DNA of 64,000 nt. It comes from Salipiger thiooxidans (GTDB taxonomy: Bacteria > Pseudomonadota > Alphaproteobacteria > Rhodobacterales > Rhodobacteraceae). The stretch covers positions 124,001 through 188,000 of the forward strand of contig NZ_FNAV01000008.1 of NCBI RefSeq assembly GCF_900102075.1, read 5' to 3'. Numbering within the stretch: the stretch's first letter is position 1; the number at the start of each line of letters is the position of its first letter. Positions 47,243-56,392 of the stretch are shown here, one piece after another. Below the pieces are notes generated by a model. It was given only the letters and a program-made list of their open reading frames with translations. It had not been told where the DNA came from and did no database searches. The position numbers and the translations under genes are program-made.

Positions 47243-49039
47243 ATGACCGACAGCCCCCGCAAATCCCTCCGCTCCGAGAGCTGGTTCAACGATCTCGGCG
47301 ATCCCGAGATGACCGCCCTCTATCTCGAGCGTTACCTGAACTACGGGCTGACGCTCGAGGAGCTGCGCTCGGGCAAGCCGATCATCGGCATCGCCCAGAC
47401 CGGGTCGGACCTGTCGCCGTGCAACCGCCACCACGTGGAGCTCGCCAAGCGTACCCGTGACGGCATCCGGGCCTCGGGCGGCATCCCGCTCGAGATCCCG
47501 GTGCACCCGATCCAGGAGACCGGCAAGCGCCCCACGGCGATGCTGGACCGCAACCTCGCCTACCTGAGCCTCGTCGAAAGCCTCTTCGGCTATCCCATCG
47601 ACGGCGTGGTGCTGACCATCGGCTGCGACAAGACCACCCCCGCACTGCTGATGGCGGCGGCGACGGTGAACATCCCCGCCATCGCCTTCTCGGTCGGGCC
47701 GATGCTCAACGGCTGGCACAAGGGCGAGCGCGCGGGGTCGGGCGCGGTGATCTGGAAGGCGCGCGAGAAATACGCCGCCGGCGAGATCGACGGCGAGGGC
47801 TTCCTGAGCATGGCCGCGGCCTCGGCCCCCTCGGTGGGCTACTGCAACACCATGGGCACCGCTTCGACGATGAACTCGCTGGCCGAGGCACTGGGGATGC
47901 AGTTGCCGGGCTCGGCGTCCATTCCCGCGCCCTACCGCGAGCGCGGCCAGATGGCCTATTACACCGGCTGCCGCATCGTCGACATGGTGCACGAGGACCT
48001 CAAGCCGTCGGACATCATGACCCGCGAGGCCTTCGAGAACGCCATCGTGGTGAACTCCGCCATCGGCGGTTCGACCAACGCGCCGATCCACCTTGTCGCC
48101 ATCGCCAGGCATCTCGGCATCGAGGTCAGCAACGCCGACTGGGAGACCCACGGCTACGAGGTGCCGCTTCTGGCCAACGTGCAGCCTGCCGGTGAATACC
48201 TCTCCGAGGACTTCCACCTCGCGGGCGGCCTGCCGGCGGTGGTGGCCGAGCTGCTGCGGGCGGGGCTCGTTCCGCATCCCGACGCGCTCACCGTCACCGG
48301 AGAAAGCTTCGGCGGGCTCTACGCCGATGCGCCCTGCGAGAACGCCGAGGTCATCCGCACCGTCGACCGGGCGCTGACGCCGAAGGCGGGCTTCCTGAAC
48401 ATGACGGGCAACCTCTTCGACACCGCGATCATGAAGACCTCGGTGATCACGCCGGACTTCCGAGAGCGCTACCTGTCGAACGACGCCGACCCGATGGCCT
48501 TCGAGGGCCCGGCCTTCGTCTTCGACGGCCCCGAGGATTTCCACAAGCGCATCGACGATCCGGCGCTCGGCATCACCTCCGACAGCATCCTCGTGATGCG
48601 CGGCGCGGGTCCGCGCGGCTATCCGGGCGGCGCCGAGGTGGTGAACATGCGGCCGCCGTCCTACCTCATCAAGCAGGGCATCCGCGGGCTTCCCTGCATC
48701 GGCGACGGCCGGCAGTCCGGGACTTCGGGCTCGGCCTCGATCCTCAACGCCTCGCCCGAGGCGGCGGCCGGCGGCAACCTCGCCATCCTGCGCGACGGCG
48801 ACCGGCTGCGCGTCGACCTCAACGCGCGCGAGGTGCGGCTGATGGTGAGCGACGCCGAGATCGCCGAGCGCCGTGCCGCGCTCGAGGCGGCGGGCGGCTA
48901 CAAGGTCCCGGAAAGCCAGTCGCCGTGGCAGGCGATCTTCCGCGACCGGGTGCGCCAGTTCAGCGACGGCATGGTGCTCGACGGCGCGGACAAGTTCCGC
49001 GACATCGGCAACAGCACGATGCCGCGCCACAGCCACTGA
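47243..49039 (+). CDS. IlvD/Edd-family pentonate (D-xylonate-type) dehydratase
   Basis: 598 residues. The three Fe-S cysteines fall at C60 ([10 protein letters not shown]), C128 (TIGCDKTTP) and C201 (SVGYCNTMG), exactly the numbering known for Caulobacter D-xylonate dehydratase, which holds a [2Fe-2S] cluster. Length also matches that subgroup rather than DHAD or 6-phosphogluconate dehydratase. Dehydrates an aldonate to its 2-keto-3-deoxy acid. It follows the TRAP genes by 16 bases, so the imported sugar acid is the likely substrate. KDGal kinase and aldolase are encoded divergently nearby and could consume a hexonate product. Confidence 0.9.
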   Translation: MTDSPRKSLRSESWFNDLGDPEMTALYLERYLNYGLTLEELRSGKPIIGIAQTGSDLSPCNRHHVELAKRTRDGIRASGGIPLEIPVHPIQETGKRPTAMLDRNLAYLSLVESLFGYPIDGVVLTIGCDKTTPALLMAAATVNIPAIAFSVGPMLNGWHKGERAGSGAVIWKAREKYAAGEIDGEGFLSMAAASAPSVGYCNTMGTASTMNSLAEALGMQLPGSASIPAPYRERGQMAYYTGCRIVDMVHEDLKPSDIMTREAFENAIVVNSAIGGSTNAPIHLVAIARHLGIEVSNADWETHGYEVPLLANVQPAGEYLSEDFHLAGGLPAVVAELLRAGLVPHPDALTVTGESFGGLYADAPCENAEVIRTVDRALTPKAGFLNMTGNLFDTAIMKTSVITPDFRERYLSNDADPMAFEGPAFVFDGPEDFHKRIDDPALGITSDSILVMRGAGPRGYPGGAEVVNMRPPSYLIKQGIRGLPCIGDGRQSGTSGSASILNASPEAAAGGNLAILRDGDRLRVDLNAREVRLMVSDAEIAERRAALEAAGGYKVPESQSPWQAIFRDRVRQFSDGMVLDGADKFRDIGNSTMPRHSH

Positions 49040-49084
49040 CGTCACTGCGCTGCCGGGGCCCATTCCGGGCAGCGTCTCTTCGCG

Positions 49085-49235
49085 GGGGCGCTCAGGTGGG
49101 GGGCATCGGCGCGGCCATAGCGAGGCGCTTCGCGGCCTTGGGCGCCACGGTCGCTGCGCTCGACCTCGAAGGCATGGCACCGCTCGGCGCGGAGGGCATC
49201 AGCCTGCACGCCGCCGACCTCGGCAGCCGCGTGAG
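49085..49235 (+). pseudogene. Short-chain dehydrogenase relic
   Basis: About 46 residues of an SDR N-terminal Rossmann unit can be read: GGIGAAIARRFAALGATVAALDLEG, then a second strand ADLGSRVS. The glycine-rich loop lacks its start, and no catalytic YxxxK part follows. The operon may once have continued into an aldose/aldonate dehydrogenase. Confidence 0.55.
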
Positions 49236-49274
49236 CGCCGGGATGTGCTCGAGCGCCGCACGTTCTGCTGATCG

Positions 49275-49403
49275 GGCGCGGTGATCGCGGTGGACCGCGA
49301 TGGCAGCAGCGCCATGCGCTTCAATTGCGAGGGCATGTACCAAGGGTGCGCGCGCGAGGGCGCAGCGCCAATGGTGGCGATCTACGCCGATCCGGACACC
49401 TGA
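49275..49403 (+). pseudogene. C-terminal relic of an isoaspartyl peptidase/asparaginase
   Basis: 43 codons read GAVIAVDRDGSSAMRFNCEG, then MYQG and VAIYADPDT with a stop. This corresponds to the C-terminal end of Ntn-type beta-aspartyl peptidases (IaaA), where a typical tail has GNIAMPFNTEGMYRG. The catalytic Thr region is missing. Joined abruptly to the SDR relic. Confidence 0.5.
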
Positions 49404-49511
49404 GCCAGGCAACGCGTGCGGGGACCCGTGCCTTCGGGCATTTCCCCCGGGAGCGCAGGGCGCTACACCGGCCCCGAGGCGCAGACCGCCCGGCTTCGAA
49501 CAGGACCTGAC

Positions 49512-50486
49512 ATGCTGACCCTTCCCAACGACCACCCCGCACGCGGCGCCGCCCTGCATGCCCAGCTGCCCGACAGCGGCCCCGGGCGCATCGTGCGGCA
49601 CATCGCCGAGGCGCTGCCCGCCATCGCGGACCGTCTGGCCGAGGGGCTGCTGACCGGTGATCCCGCCGAGATCGTCGGCGACAACGAAAGCGGCGACGCG
49701 CAGAAGGCGCTGGACGTGGGCGCGCATCACCACATGCTGAAGGCGCTGGCAGGCTGCGGCGTGCGCCACGTGCTCTCGGAAGAGGCCGAAGAGGTGGTCA
49801 CGCTCGACCCCGAGGGCGCCTTCGACGTCGCCATGGACCCGATCGACGGTTCCGGCTCCATCGGCATCTGTGCGCTCTTGGGCATGCTCTTCGTGATCTA
49901 CCCGGCGGGCGACGGCCGCTTCCTGCGCCCCGGCACCGAGGCTGTGGGCGCGGGCTATGCCTGCTTCGGGCACTCGGTGGATGTCGCGTGGTCGCTTGGC
50001 GACGGCGTGCACATCGCCACGCTCGACCGCCGCGCCGGGGATTTCCGCGTCACCGCCGAGCACATCCGCCTCAAGCCCACCACCTCGATGATCGCGGTCA
50101 ACGCCTCGAACGAGCGGCACTGGGCACCGGGGCTCAAGGCCTATGCCAGGGACATGCGCGCGGGCAAGGACGGGCCGCTGGGCAAGAACTACAACATGCG
50201 CTGGCTGGCGGCGGCGGTGGGCGACCTGCACCGCATCATGCTCAAGGGCGGGGCGTTCCTCTACCCGCAGGACGGCCGCAAGGGCTACGAGCAGGGCCGG
50301 CTGCGGCTGGCCTACGAGGCCATTCCCATCGCCTACATGGTCGAGCAGGCCGGCGGGCGGGCGACCGACGGACGGCAGCGGATCCTCGAGCTGGTGCCGG
50401 ACACCCCGCACGGTTTCTGCCCGCTGATCTTCGGCTCGACCGAAGAGGTCGAGACCATCGAGAGCTACGTCGCCGAGCACGGCTGA
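49512..50486 (+). CDS. fbp: Class I fructose-1,6-bisphosphatase
   Basis: 324 residues. Metal site MDPIDGSGSIGI replaces the usual DPLDGSSN, with a Ser-Gly swap typical for variants. The C-terminal half has GKNYNMRWLAAAVGDLHRIM, GGAFLYPQDGRKGYEQGRLR and MVEQAGGRATDG, which identify FBPase I. Converts fructose 1,6-bisphosphate to fructose 6-phosphate in gluconeogenesis. ATG at 49512 follows GGACCTGAC. It lies downstream of the aldonate island, where glyceraldehyde 3-phosphate and pyruvate from the aldolase would need gluconeogenesis. Function is housekeeping or island-specific. Confidence 0.9.
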   Translation: MLTLPNDHPARGAALHAQLPDSGPGRIVRHIAEALPAIADRLAEGLLTGDPAEIVGDNESGDAQKALDVGAHHHMLKALAGCGVRHVLSEEAEEVVTLDPEGAFDVAMDPIDGSGSIGICALLGMLFVIYPAGDGRFLRPGTEAVGAGYACFGHSVDVAWSLGDGVHIATLDRRAGDFRVTAEHIRLKPTTSMIAVNASNERHWAPGLKAYARDMRAGKDGPLGKNYNMRWLAAAVGDLHRIMLKGGAFLYPQDGRKGYEQGRLRLAYEAIPIAYMVEQAGGRATDGRQRILELVPDTPHGFCPLIFGSTEEVETIESYVAEHG

Positions 50487-50859
50487 GCGTTTTTGCAGCG
50501 GATAAGGCGGCGCCTTCGGGCGCCGTCGCGTGCATTGGCGCAGGGATCGGGCCATCCGACACGGCGGACCGGTCGTCATCGCGCAAACCGGCGCAACAAC
50601 GCTGCGGGTCTTCGAGCGTTCGGAGAGGAGAAGGGAGCGCGGCGACCCTCAGGGAGGAGGAGGGAGGGTCGCCGCTGATTTCCGGGGTTCAGGGAGGAGG
50701 AGAGAACCCCAGGAAACTCTGTGGCACATCGCTGCGCCGTTACCGCTATCTAGCGATCCCGGCCGCGCGGCTCAACGCCCGCCTCTGCAACCCCGCCTTG
50801 CCCTGAGGGAATGGCTCGGGACGCATCCGCGCGTCCGCTCGTGTCGGGCACCTCCGCGC
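50487..50859. other. Spacer after fbp, with weak hairpin
   Basis: Contains a 7-base-pair hairpin with a TTCG loop (50508-50525), a likely fbp terminator despite lacking a T-run, and purine-rich low-complexity sequence (AGGGAGGAGGAGG-type, 50620-50710). No gene is recognised. The degenerate rhodanese fragment begins further right. Confidence 0.45.
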
Positions 50860-51299
50860 GAGTGAAGTGGGGCGCAGCGCCTCGCAGACCGTGCGGCGGG
50901 TGGCGTCGGCGACCGGGTGGCCGCCCGCCTGCCAGAGCGACAGCCCACCGTCGAGCACGTAGCTCACGGCAAGCCCGAAGGCCTGCAGGTGAACCAGACG
51001 TGCGGGGCCCTGAAGTGGTTGTGGCTGCGGTCGTAGACCACCGCCCGCTTACTGCCGTCGATGCCGAGGGCCGCCATCTCCTGAGAGAAGGTCGCGGGAT
51101 CGGGCATCATGTGGGGCAGCGGGTGGTCGTGGTCGGCGACCTCGTCGATCTCGAAAAGCCGGGCGACGGGGATGTGGGCGTCGCGGAACTCGGCCTGCGA
51201 GCGCGCGGGATCGGGCGGCAGGACATACGTGGCGCCGAGCACCCCAACCTCTGCGAGATGGTCGGCGAGCCAGTCGGCGGATACGACCGGACCGGTCAT
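50860..51299 (-). pseudogene. Relic of a thiosulfate/3-mercaptopyruvate sulfurtransferase
   Basis: The minus strand starts MTGPVVSADWLADHL and continues with ARSQAEFRDAHIPVARLFEI, ALGIDGSKRAVVYDR, the first rhodanese domain of SseA. After about residue 90 the frame is broken and resumes as YVLDGGLSLWQAGGHP in another frame. The second domain with the catalytic Cys loop is absent. Non-functional. Confidence 0.75.
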
Positions 51300-51304
51300 T
51301 CTGC

Positions 51305-51383
51305 GGGGCTCTGCCCAACAAATCCTGCAAGGGATTCATCTTGTGAATCCAGCATGGTAGCAGGGCTGCATGAGCAGAGCCCC
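51305..51383. repeat. 10-base inverted repeat at the IS left end
   Basis: GGGGCTCTGC (51305-51314) and GCAGAGCCCC (51374-51383) are perfect reverse complements flanking the start region of the transposase relic. A nested GATTCA-TCTTG-TGAATC palindrome is also present (51333-51349). Possibly structural features of the element that limit readthrough translation of transposase. Confidence 0.5.
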
Positions 51384-51924
51384 CCGGGCTACAAGACCGG
51401 GAACTGGCCGGCCTTTAATGCAGCGCTGAGCGCCGGGGCTCGCTGACGATCCGTTGACCGACAGGGCATTCCAAAGGAATCTCCCGAGAGGTTGGTTCGA
51501 CCCCGAGATGCGCTGGGATGCCGTGCCGACAGGCAGGCGTGGCCGTCAGCGGACCTACAGCGACTCCGCCAATCAGACTGCCTTTCAATGAAAGCGCTGT
51601 TAAGCATGGCGCGCCGCCAGACGACCGGCCTAGTCGAGAGCCTGTTGCGGCTGGTCGGCCTCGCCTGGGCGGTGCCCGTCTTCAGCACGCTGCGCCGACG
51701 CCAGAAGGCGCTGGCAGTAAACATCCCGTATCGAGGGTCGAAAGGCCCGCTGGACCTGCTCATCGATAGCACTGGCATCAAGGTCGAGGGCGAAGGCGAG
51801 TGGCACGCGCGCAGGCACGGCGGTCCCAAACGGCGGGTCTGGCGCTAGATCCATCTCGGGATTGACGAGGAAACACTGGAGATCGGGGCCGTCCATTGCC
51901 CGGCAGGCGATTTGCAAGGCAAAT

Positions 51925-51972
51925 CTGCCGAGAGGGGAGATCACCGGGAGCCACATCGGCCCCTCTCGGCAG
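51925..51972. repeat. 13-base perfect inverted repeat inside the IS relic
   Basis: CTGCCGAGAGGGG (51925-51937) and CCCCTCTCGGCAG (51960-51972) are separated by 22 bases. It coincides with the point where the transposase reading frame becomes unintelligible, so it may mark a secondary rearrangement or nested miniature insertion. Confidence 0.6.
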
Positions 51973-52215
51973 CATCCTGCGGATGCGTCTGCGGGCAGTG
52001 GATGGATCGGATACCACCGCCGGAGCCAAGTCGAGGAGCCGCGTCGAGGCGAAAACTCCCGGGATCATGCTGCGCATGACCCTGCCGGTCAGTGGATGCA
52101 TTGTGTGAATCTGCTGGGCCGCGCCTCATGGCGCGGGACTTCAGTCGCCAGGTCGCAGAGCTTCAGCTCCGTATCGCCGCGCCGAACGGCACCACCACCC
52201 GTCTTGCGCAGGGCG

Positions 52216-52540
52216 CCTTCCCGGGTGCCGATGAGGTCCACCTGCGCTGTCTGGCCTCGTTCGGCGCGGAAGACGGGCTTAGCGCCGCGGCCGCCGCCGG
52301 CGAGATCAACGACCTGCCCTCGCTGATCCTGATGACCTCCGTCTGTTACGGCGCCATGTACGGGGGGCGGATCAGCACGATCCTGCTCGACATCCCCGGT
52401 GATGAACCGGAGATGATGACCTGCCTCGATGGCTAGCCCATGGCCCGCAGGGGCATGGCCAGCGAGGCGCTGTCGCTCCCTTTATCGGGGCCATCGCGGT
52501 CACCTTCGGGCGGGCGCCCCGCCGGGCTCGCGGCGGTGCG
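52216..52540 (+). pseudogene. TctA-family permease relic
   Basis: Reads SLILMTSVCYGAMYGGRIST, ILLDIPGDEPEMMTCLDG, a nonsense TAG (52434-52436) where the family has a Tyr or His, then PMARRGMASEALS and, after a one-base shift, FIGAIAVTFG. This is the N-terminal quarter of a TTT large subunit, distinct from the intact copy at 17.4 kb. The remainder of the gene is missing. Confidence 0.75.
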
Positions 52541-52889
52541 CTTCGGTATCGTGGGCTTCGGCTGCACCACCTGCATCGCAAACTCGGACCCGCTCCCCGA
52601 GCGGGACGAAGCCGCGACCGGGCCGCCAGGGGCGCGGCGCTCCTGCGCCTGCCGGCCGAGCAGCCCGGGCCGCTTGTCCCATGGGTCAGGGCTTCGGTCG
52701 GGGCGCTGCTCGGGGCGTCGATCACGCCCTTGGTGCTGGGCGGTGCCGTGCAATGGCGACCGTCGCACCTGTGCATGTTCGTGGTCAAAGGGCCGGGCGG
52801 GATGCCGCACTTCGTGCTGCTGTCGCTGGGCGCCTCGGCGCCGCCGGTGCGCCGGGCCGCCCGCGACACGGACTGACCCGGCAGGGGCC
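52541..52889. other. Degenerate spacer after TctA relic
   Basis: About 350 bases without a recognisable gene. A plus-strand segment (GALLGASITPLVLGGA, then MPHFVLLSLGASA, stop at about 52876) has protein-like hydrophobicity and may be further membrane-protein debris, possibly of the same TTT system. I cannot assign it. Confidence 0.4.
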
Positions 52890-53600
52890 TCAGGCCGGGA
52901 CGATGGCGCAGTCGCGGGACACGCCGTGGCGCTCGAGGATGTCGCCGACGGTGCCGTCGCGGAGCGCCTCGCTCAGGAAGGCCTGCAACCGGGCCGAGGC
53001 TTCGGGCCGGCCCTGCGGCATCGCCATGGCCTGCCGGATCTCCATGAAGGGCGGGGCGAGCAGGCGGCTGCCGGGGCGGGTCTCGGCTTCGTGCATCATC
53101 GCCTGCCGGATGCCCGCCAGCGCCTGCACCTCGCCACGGTCGAGCGCTTCGAGCGCCATCTGCAGCGTCTCGTAGAGCTCCAGCGCCTCGGCCCCGGGCT
53201 TGCGCTGCAGGGTCAGCGAATAGGCACTGCCGCGCACCGCCCCGACCTTCTCGCCCGAGGCCACCAGCGCGTGCGCGTCCTCGGCCGTGCAGTCGGGACC
53301 GGCGAGGTAGCTGCCGTCGATGCGGACGTAAGGCTCGGTAAAGGCAATGGTCCGGGCGCGCTCGGGATCGACGGCGAGGAAGCAGACGTCCCAGGCGTCA
53401 TCCTCGGCCGAGGACGAGACGTCGACCGCGCGGTTGTAGTCCACGAAGACCGGCTCACGGCCCTCGGAGGCGGCGAAGGCATGGGCGAGATCGACGCTGA
53501 TGCCCTTGGCGGCACCGGCCTCGTCGCGCCCGACCAGCAGGAAGTTGCCATGGTTCAGCGCCACCCGGAGAGGCGCGGCGGTCGTGGAGTCGTGCGGCAT
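52890..53600 (-). CDS. Solute-binding-protein family 3 protein lacking a signal peptide
   Basis: 236 residues with the type-II periplasmic binding fold of polar-amino-acid receptors: LRVALNHGNFLLVGRDE at the N-terminus, DVCFLAVDPERARTIAFTEPYV in the first lobe, and FLSEALRDGTVGDILERHG near the end. Neither candidate start (53600 or 53654) yields an export signal, so the protein would be cytoplasmic unless the N-terminus is lost. It is divergent from the first flavin monooxygenase gene. It could be a cytosolic ligand-binding or cyclohydrolase-like (MqnA-type fold) enzyme, or a decayed receptor. Confidence 0.75.
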   Translation of the reverse strand: MPHDSTTAAPLRVALNHGNFLLVGRDEAGAAKGISVDLAHAFAASEGREPVFVDYNRAVDVSSSAEDDAWDVCFLAVDPERARTIAFTEPYVRIDGSYLAGPDCTAEDAHALVASGEKVGAVRGSAYSLTLQRKPGAEALELYETLQMALEALDRGEVQALAGIRQAMMHEAETRPGSRLLAPPFMEIRQAMAMPQGRPEASARLQAFLSEALRDGTVGDILERHGVSRDCAIVPA

Positions 53601-54088
53601 GTCTGATCCAATCGAAAATGGGTTGTGGTGTATATAAAAGCCAATTGGGCCCACGCAACGCCGCTCAGGGTGGGCTTCGGTTCGGGGAAGCGGTGCGCTG
53701 CACGCTCGGGCGGCGGAGCGTTGGCAGAGACTCGGCGGGCGGACAGCGCGGTCTGCCCGACCTTGCCGACATGTGATGCGCTGCGATGCCGGGGCTGCGC
53801 CGGGATACTGCCTAATGCATGTGCGTTGTTGCGTCTGCTTCGAGAAAGGCGATTGTGACGAAGGAGGTTTCGGGGATTCGTTCGGAACGTCAGGAATGCC
53901 GCGTAGGATTTTAAAATAATTCCATAATTTTTGAAATGGCCGCGCTGTATTTTCCCGCTTCAGCGCCCGATAATACTGACTCTCTGATACAAGATTTCAT
54001 TTGCGTGCATGCAAATTCCGTGCCGAGCATCCTGCATTCCCCTGCGTCAGGTGGCGCGTGGGGATGCAGATGACAGGCGTCCGGTTCC
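53601..54088. other. Divergent regulatory region of the monooxygenase operon
   Basis: 488 bases, distinctly A/T-rich in 53610-53640 and 53900-54000 compared with its surroundings. It separates the signal-less binding protein from the monooxygenase operon and should hold promoters for both. TAATACTGAC-type and TATATAAAA sequences are present. A palindrome is listed separately. Confidence 0.5.
53999..54016. promoter_or_regulatory. ATTTGC-N6-GCAAAT palindrome
   Basis: A perfect 6-base inverted repeat whose centre GTGCAT continues partly symmetric (TGCGTGCATGCA). It lies 73 bases before the monooxygenase ATG. No regulator gene is intact nearby, so the binding protein is unknown. Confidence 0.45.
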
Positions 54089-55408
54089 ATGTCCGAGAGA
54101 TCCCCGAAGCGGCAGATGCACCTTGTCGCCTACCTCAAGACCGGCCCCACCGCGCGGCACGTCGGCGGCTGGCGGCACCCCGAGGCGCGGCTCGACGATT
54201 TCCTCCGACCCGACCGCTACGTCGACACGGCCCGGATGCTCGAGGCGGCGAAATTCGACGGCTGTTTCTTCGCCGATCTCTTCGGGCTTTACGACATCCA
54301 TGGCGGCAGCCACGACGCCTACGTGCGGCGCGGCGGGCAGATCAGTTGGCTCGACCCCAAGGTGGTGCTGCCGGTGATGGCCGCGGCCACCACGCGGCTG
54401 GGGCTTGGCGCGACGCTCTCGAGCACCTTCCACATGCCCTACGAACTGGCCCGCTGGCTGGGCTCGCTCGACGTCATGAGCGGCGGGCGCGTCGCGTGGA
54501 ACGTGGTGACCTCGGCCACCGATCTCGAGGCCCGCAACGCCGGCCTGCACGAGCTGCCCCCGAAGGAAAGCCGCTACGACCGCGCCGACGAGGTGCTCGA
54601 GGCCTGCTGCGCGCTCTGGGACAGCTGGGACGAAGACCCGTTCGTTCTGGACAAGGAGGCGGGGGTCTTCGCCGACCCCGACAAGGTCCACTACGCGAAT
54701 TACGAGGGCAAATACGTCCGCACCCGCGGTCCGCTGTCGATCCCGCGCAGCGCGCAGGGGCGGCCGGTGCTGATGCAGGCGGGCAGCTCGGACCGGGGCC
54801 GTGCGTTCGCAGCCCGCTGGGCGGAGGTGATCTTCACCGCGCAGCGCGGCATCGGCGACATGCGCGACTTCGCCGCCGACATCCGCGACCGGATGCAGGC
54901 GCGGGGCCGGGCGCCCGGGGACTGCGCCATCCTGCCCGCGATCTCGGTGGTGCTGGGCGAGACCGAGAGCATCGCGCGCGAGCGGGCCGAGTACCTCCAG
55001 AGCCTCATCGACCCCGAGCTTGCCACGGCGAACTCGTCGAGCCGTCTCGGTGCCGATCTTACCAGGGTGAGCGACGGGCGCACGCTGGCGGCGGCGCAGG
55101 GCAACCAGGGCATCCGCGGCGCCGAGCTGGTGCTGGAGCAGGCGATGAAGGCCGAGGGGATGACCCTCGCCGAGGCCGCGCGCAGGGGCGGCGAGCGCGA
55201 GATCGTCGGCACCGCGACCACGGTGGCGGACCGGCTCGAAGAGATGTTTACCTCCGGCGCCTGTGATGGTTTCGTGGTTGCCCCGACGTATCATCCGGGG
55301 ATGTTGGAACAGTTTTGCCGCTCGGTTGTGCCCGAGCTTCAGCGCCGGGGGCTCTTCCGGCAGGATTACCGCGCGACCACCTTGCGCGGGCATCTGCGCG
55401 ACGGCTGA
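54089..55408 (+). CDS. LLM-class flavin monooxygenase 1 (NtaA/SnaA/DszA family)
   Basis: 439 residues, luciferase-like monooxygenase of the FMNH2-dependent two-component group that includes nitrilotriacetate monooxygenase A and dibenzothiophene-sulfone monooxygenase. Family stretches: GGWRHPEARLDDFLRPDRYV, KFDGCFFADLFGLYD, GRVAWNVVTSATDLEARNAG, PVLMQAGSSDRGRAFAARWA, ACDGFVVAPTYHPG. Needs reduced FMN from a partner reductase, none of which is seen in the operon. First gene of an operon followed by the binding protein 56 bases later. Substrate likely a polar nitrogen- or sulfur-containing compound. Confidence 0.9.
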   Translation: MSERSPKRQMHLVAYLKTGPTARHVGGWRHPEARLDDFLRPDRYVDTARMLEAAKFDGCFFADLFGLYDIHGGSHDAYVRRGGQISWLDPKVVLPVMAAATTRLGLGATLSSTFHMPYELARWLGSLDVMSGGRVAWNVVTSATDLEARNAGLHELPPKESRYDRADEVLEACCALWDSWDEDPFVLDKEAGVFADPDKVHYANYEGKYVRTRGPLSIPRSAQGRPVLMQAGSSDRGRAFAARWAEVIFTAQRGIGDMRDFAADIRDRMQARGRAPGDCAILPAISVVLGETESIARERAEYLQSLIDPELATANSSSRLGADLTRVSDGRTLAAAQGNQGIRGAELVLEQAMKAEGMTLAEAARRGGEREIVGTATTVADRLEEMFTSGACDGFVVAPTYHPGMLEQFCRSVVPELQRRGLFRQDYRATTLRGHLRDG

Positions 55409-55464
55409 GACCGTCCGCAACCAACAGGGGAGCGGCCCATGGCCGCGCGACATAGGAAGACGAC

Positions 55465-56325
55465 ATGATTTCATTTTCGCTGAAGAAAGCGATCGCCGCA
55501 CTGGTCATCGGCCTTGCGGCGGGGACGGCGGCACAGGCGCAGGACGTGGTGCAGGAAGCCCGCGACGCCCTGCCCGAAGCGGTCCGTGACAGCGGCGTGC
55601 TCAGCATCGCCACCTCGCTGCAATGGGCGCCGTTCGGCTACGTCGACGAGGATGGCAACCCCGAGGGCATCGACCTGCGGCTGATGAAGGTGCTCGCCGC
55701 CAAGCTCGGGCTCGAGGCCGAGTTCGACAACATCAAGTTCCCCTCGATCGTGCCGGGCGTGCAGACCGGGCGCTACGCGGCGGGCGTGAACCAGATGGGC
55801 ATCACCGCCGAGCGCGCCGAGGTCGTGGCCTTCGTGCCCTATTTCAACTCGAAATACGGCCTGCTGGTACCGACCGGCAAGACCGACATCGACATCAACG
55901 ACCTCTGCGGCGTCAAGCTTGCGCTGACTCAGGGCAGCTCGCAGATCGCCGTGGCCGAACAGCTCTCGGCCAAGTGCGAGGCCGACGGCAAGGAGCCCAT
56001 CGGCATGGACTTCTACCCCAACAGCGCCGACACCTACCTCGCGGTCGCCAACGGTCGCGGCGACGGCTTCCTGACCGCCCGCGCCGTCGGGGTCTACACC
56101 GCGCAGATGAACGACAAGCTCGAGATGACCGACGGCATCCTGGACGGGCGCAGCTCGATCTCGGGCATCGTGGTCAGCAAGGAGGACCCGGCGATGCAGG
56201 AGGCCCTGACGCTGGCGCTGGTGAGCGCGGTCGAGGACGGCTCGTATTCCGAGATCCTCGAGCATTTCGGCGTGCCCGAGGGCATGCTGAGCATCGAGCA
56301 GATCCAGACCCCGCCAAGCTTCTGA
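55465..56325 (+). CDS. Polar-amino-acid-type ABC transporter substrate-binding protein
   Basis: 286 residues. Signal peptide to GTAAQAQ, then family-3 binding domain: GVLSIATSLQWAPFGYVDED, VNQMGITAERAEVVAFVPYF, ALTQGSSQIAVAEQ. Delivers a small polar solute to the permease encoded 67 bases downstream. Operonic with two monooxygenases and a hydrolase, so the ligand is presumably their substrate. Confidence 0.9.
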   Translation: MISFSLKKAIAALVIGLAAGTAAQAQDVVQEARDALPEAVRDSGVLSIATSLQWAPFGYVDEDGNPEGIDLRLMKVLAAKLGLEAEFDNIKFPSIVPGVQTGRYAAGVNQMGITAERAEVVAFVPYFNSKYGLLVPTGKTDIDINDLCGVKLALTQGSSQIAVAEQLSAKCEADGKEPIGMDFYPNSADTYLAVANGRGDGFLTARAVGVYTAQMNDKLEMTDGILDGRSSISGIVVSKEDPAMQEALTLALVSAVEDGSYSEILEHFGVPEGMLSIEQIQTPPSF

Positions 56326-56392
56326 GCCCGGCGAAAGCGACGCACCGGGTGGCGGCCTCCGCCGTCCGGGCAAGCCAACAGAAAGTGATGCG

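Larger units (their letters stand above)
51300..52215 (+). mobile_element. Degenerate IS5-family insertion sequence
   Basis: Left end at about 51305 with GGCTCTGCCCAACAAATCC resembles IS5-family termini. Transposase pieces read in several frames: PGYKTGNWPAFNAAL, RRQTTGLVESLLRLVGLAW, VNIPYRGSKGPLDLLIDSTG, EGEWHARRHGGPKRRVWR then an in-frame TAG at 51846-51848, then IHLGIDEETLE, YHRRSQVE and RLMARDFSRQVAELQ. The DDE catalytic set is disrupted by stops and frameshifts, and the right terminus is not recognisable. Clearly an old, dead copy. Confidence 0.85.

Noticed and set aside
51492-51848. Small intact gene of 118 codons
   Set aside because: The translation is the middle of an IS5-family transposase ending at a nonsense codon, with matching debris on both sides, so it is part of a dead element.
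53601-54088. Replication origin or AT-rich partition site
   Set aside because: The region is only moderately A/T-rich, has no DnaA-box cluster or iterons, and lies between divergent genes, so a promoter region is the simpler reading.
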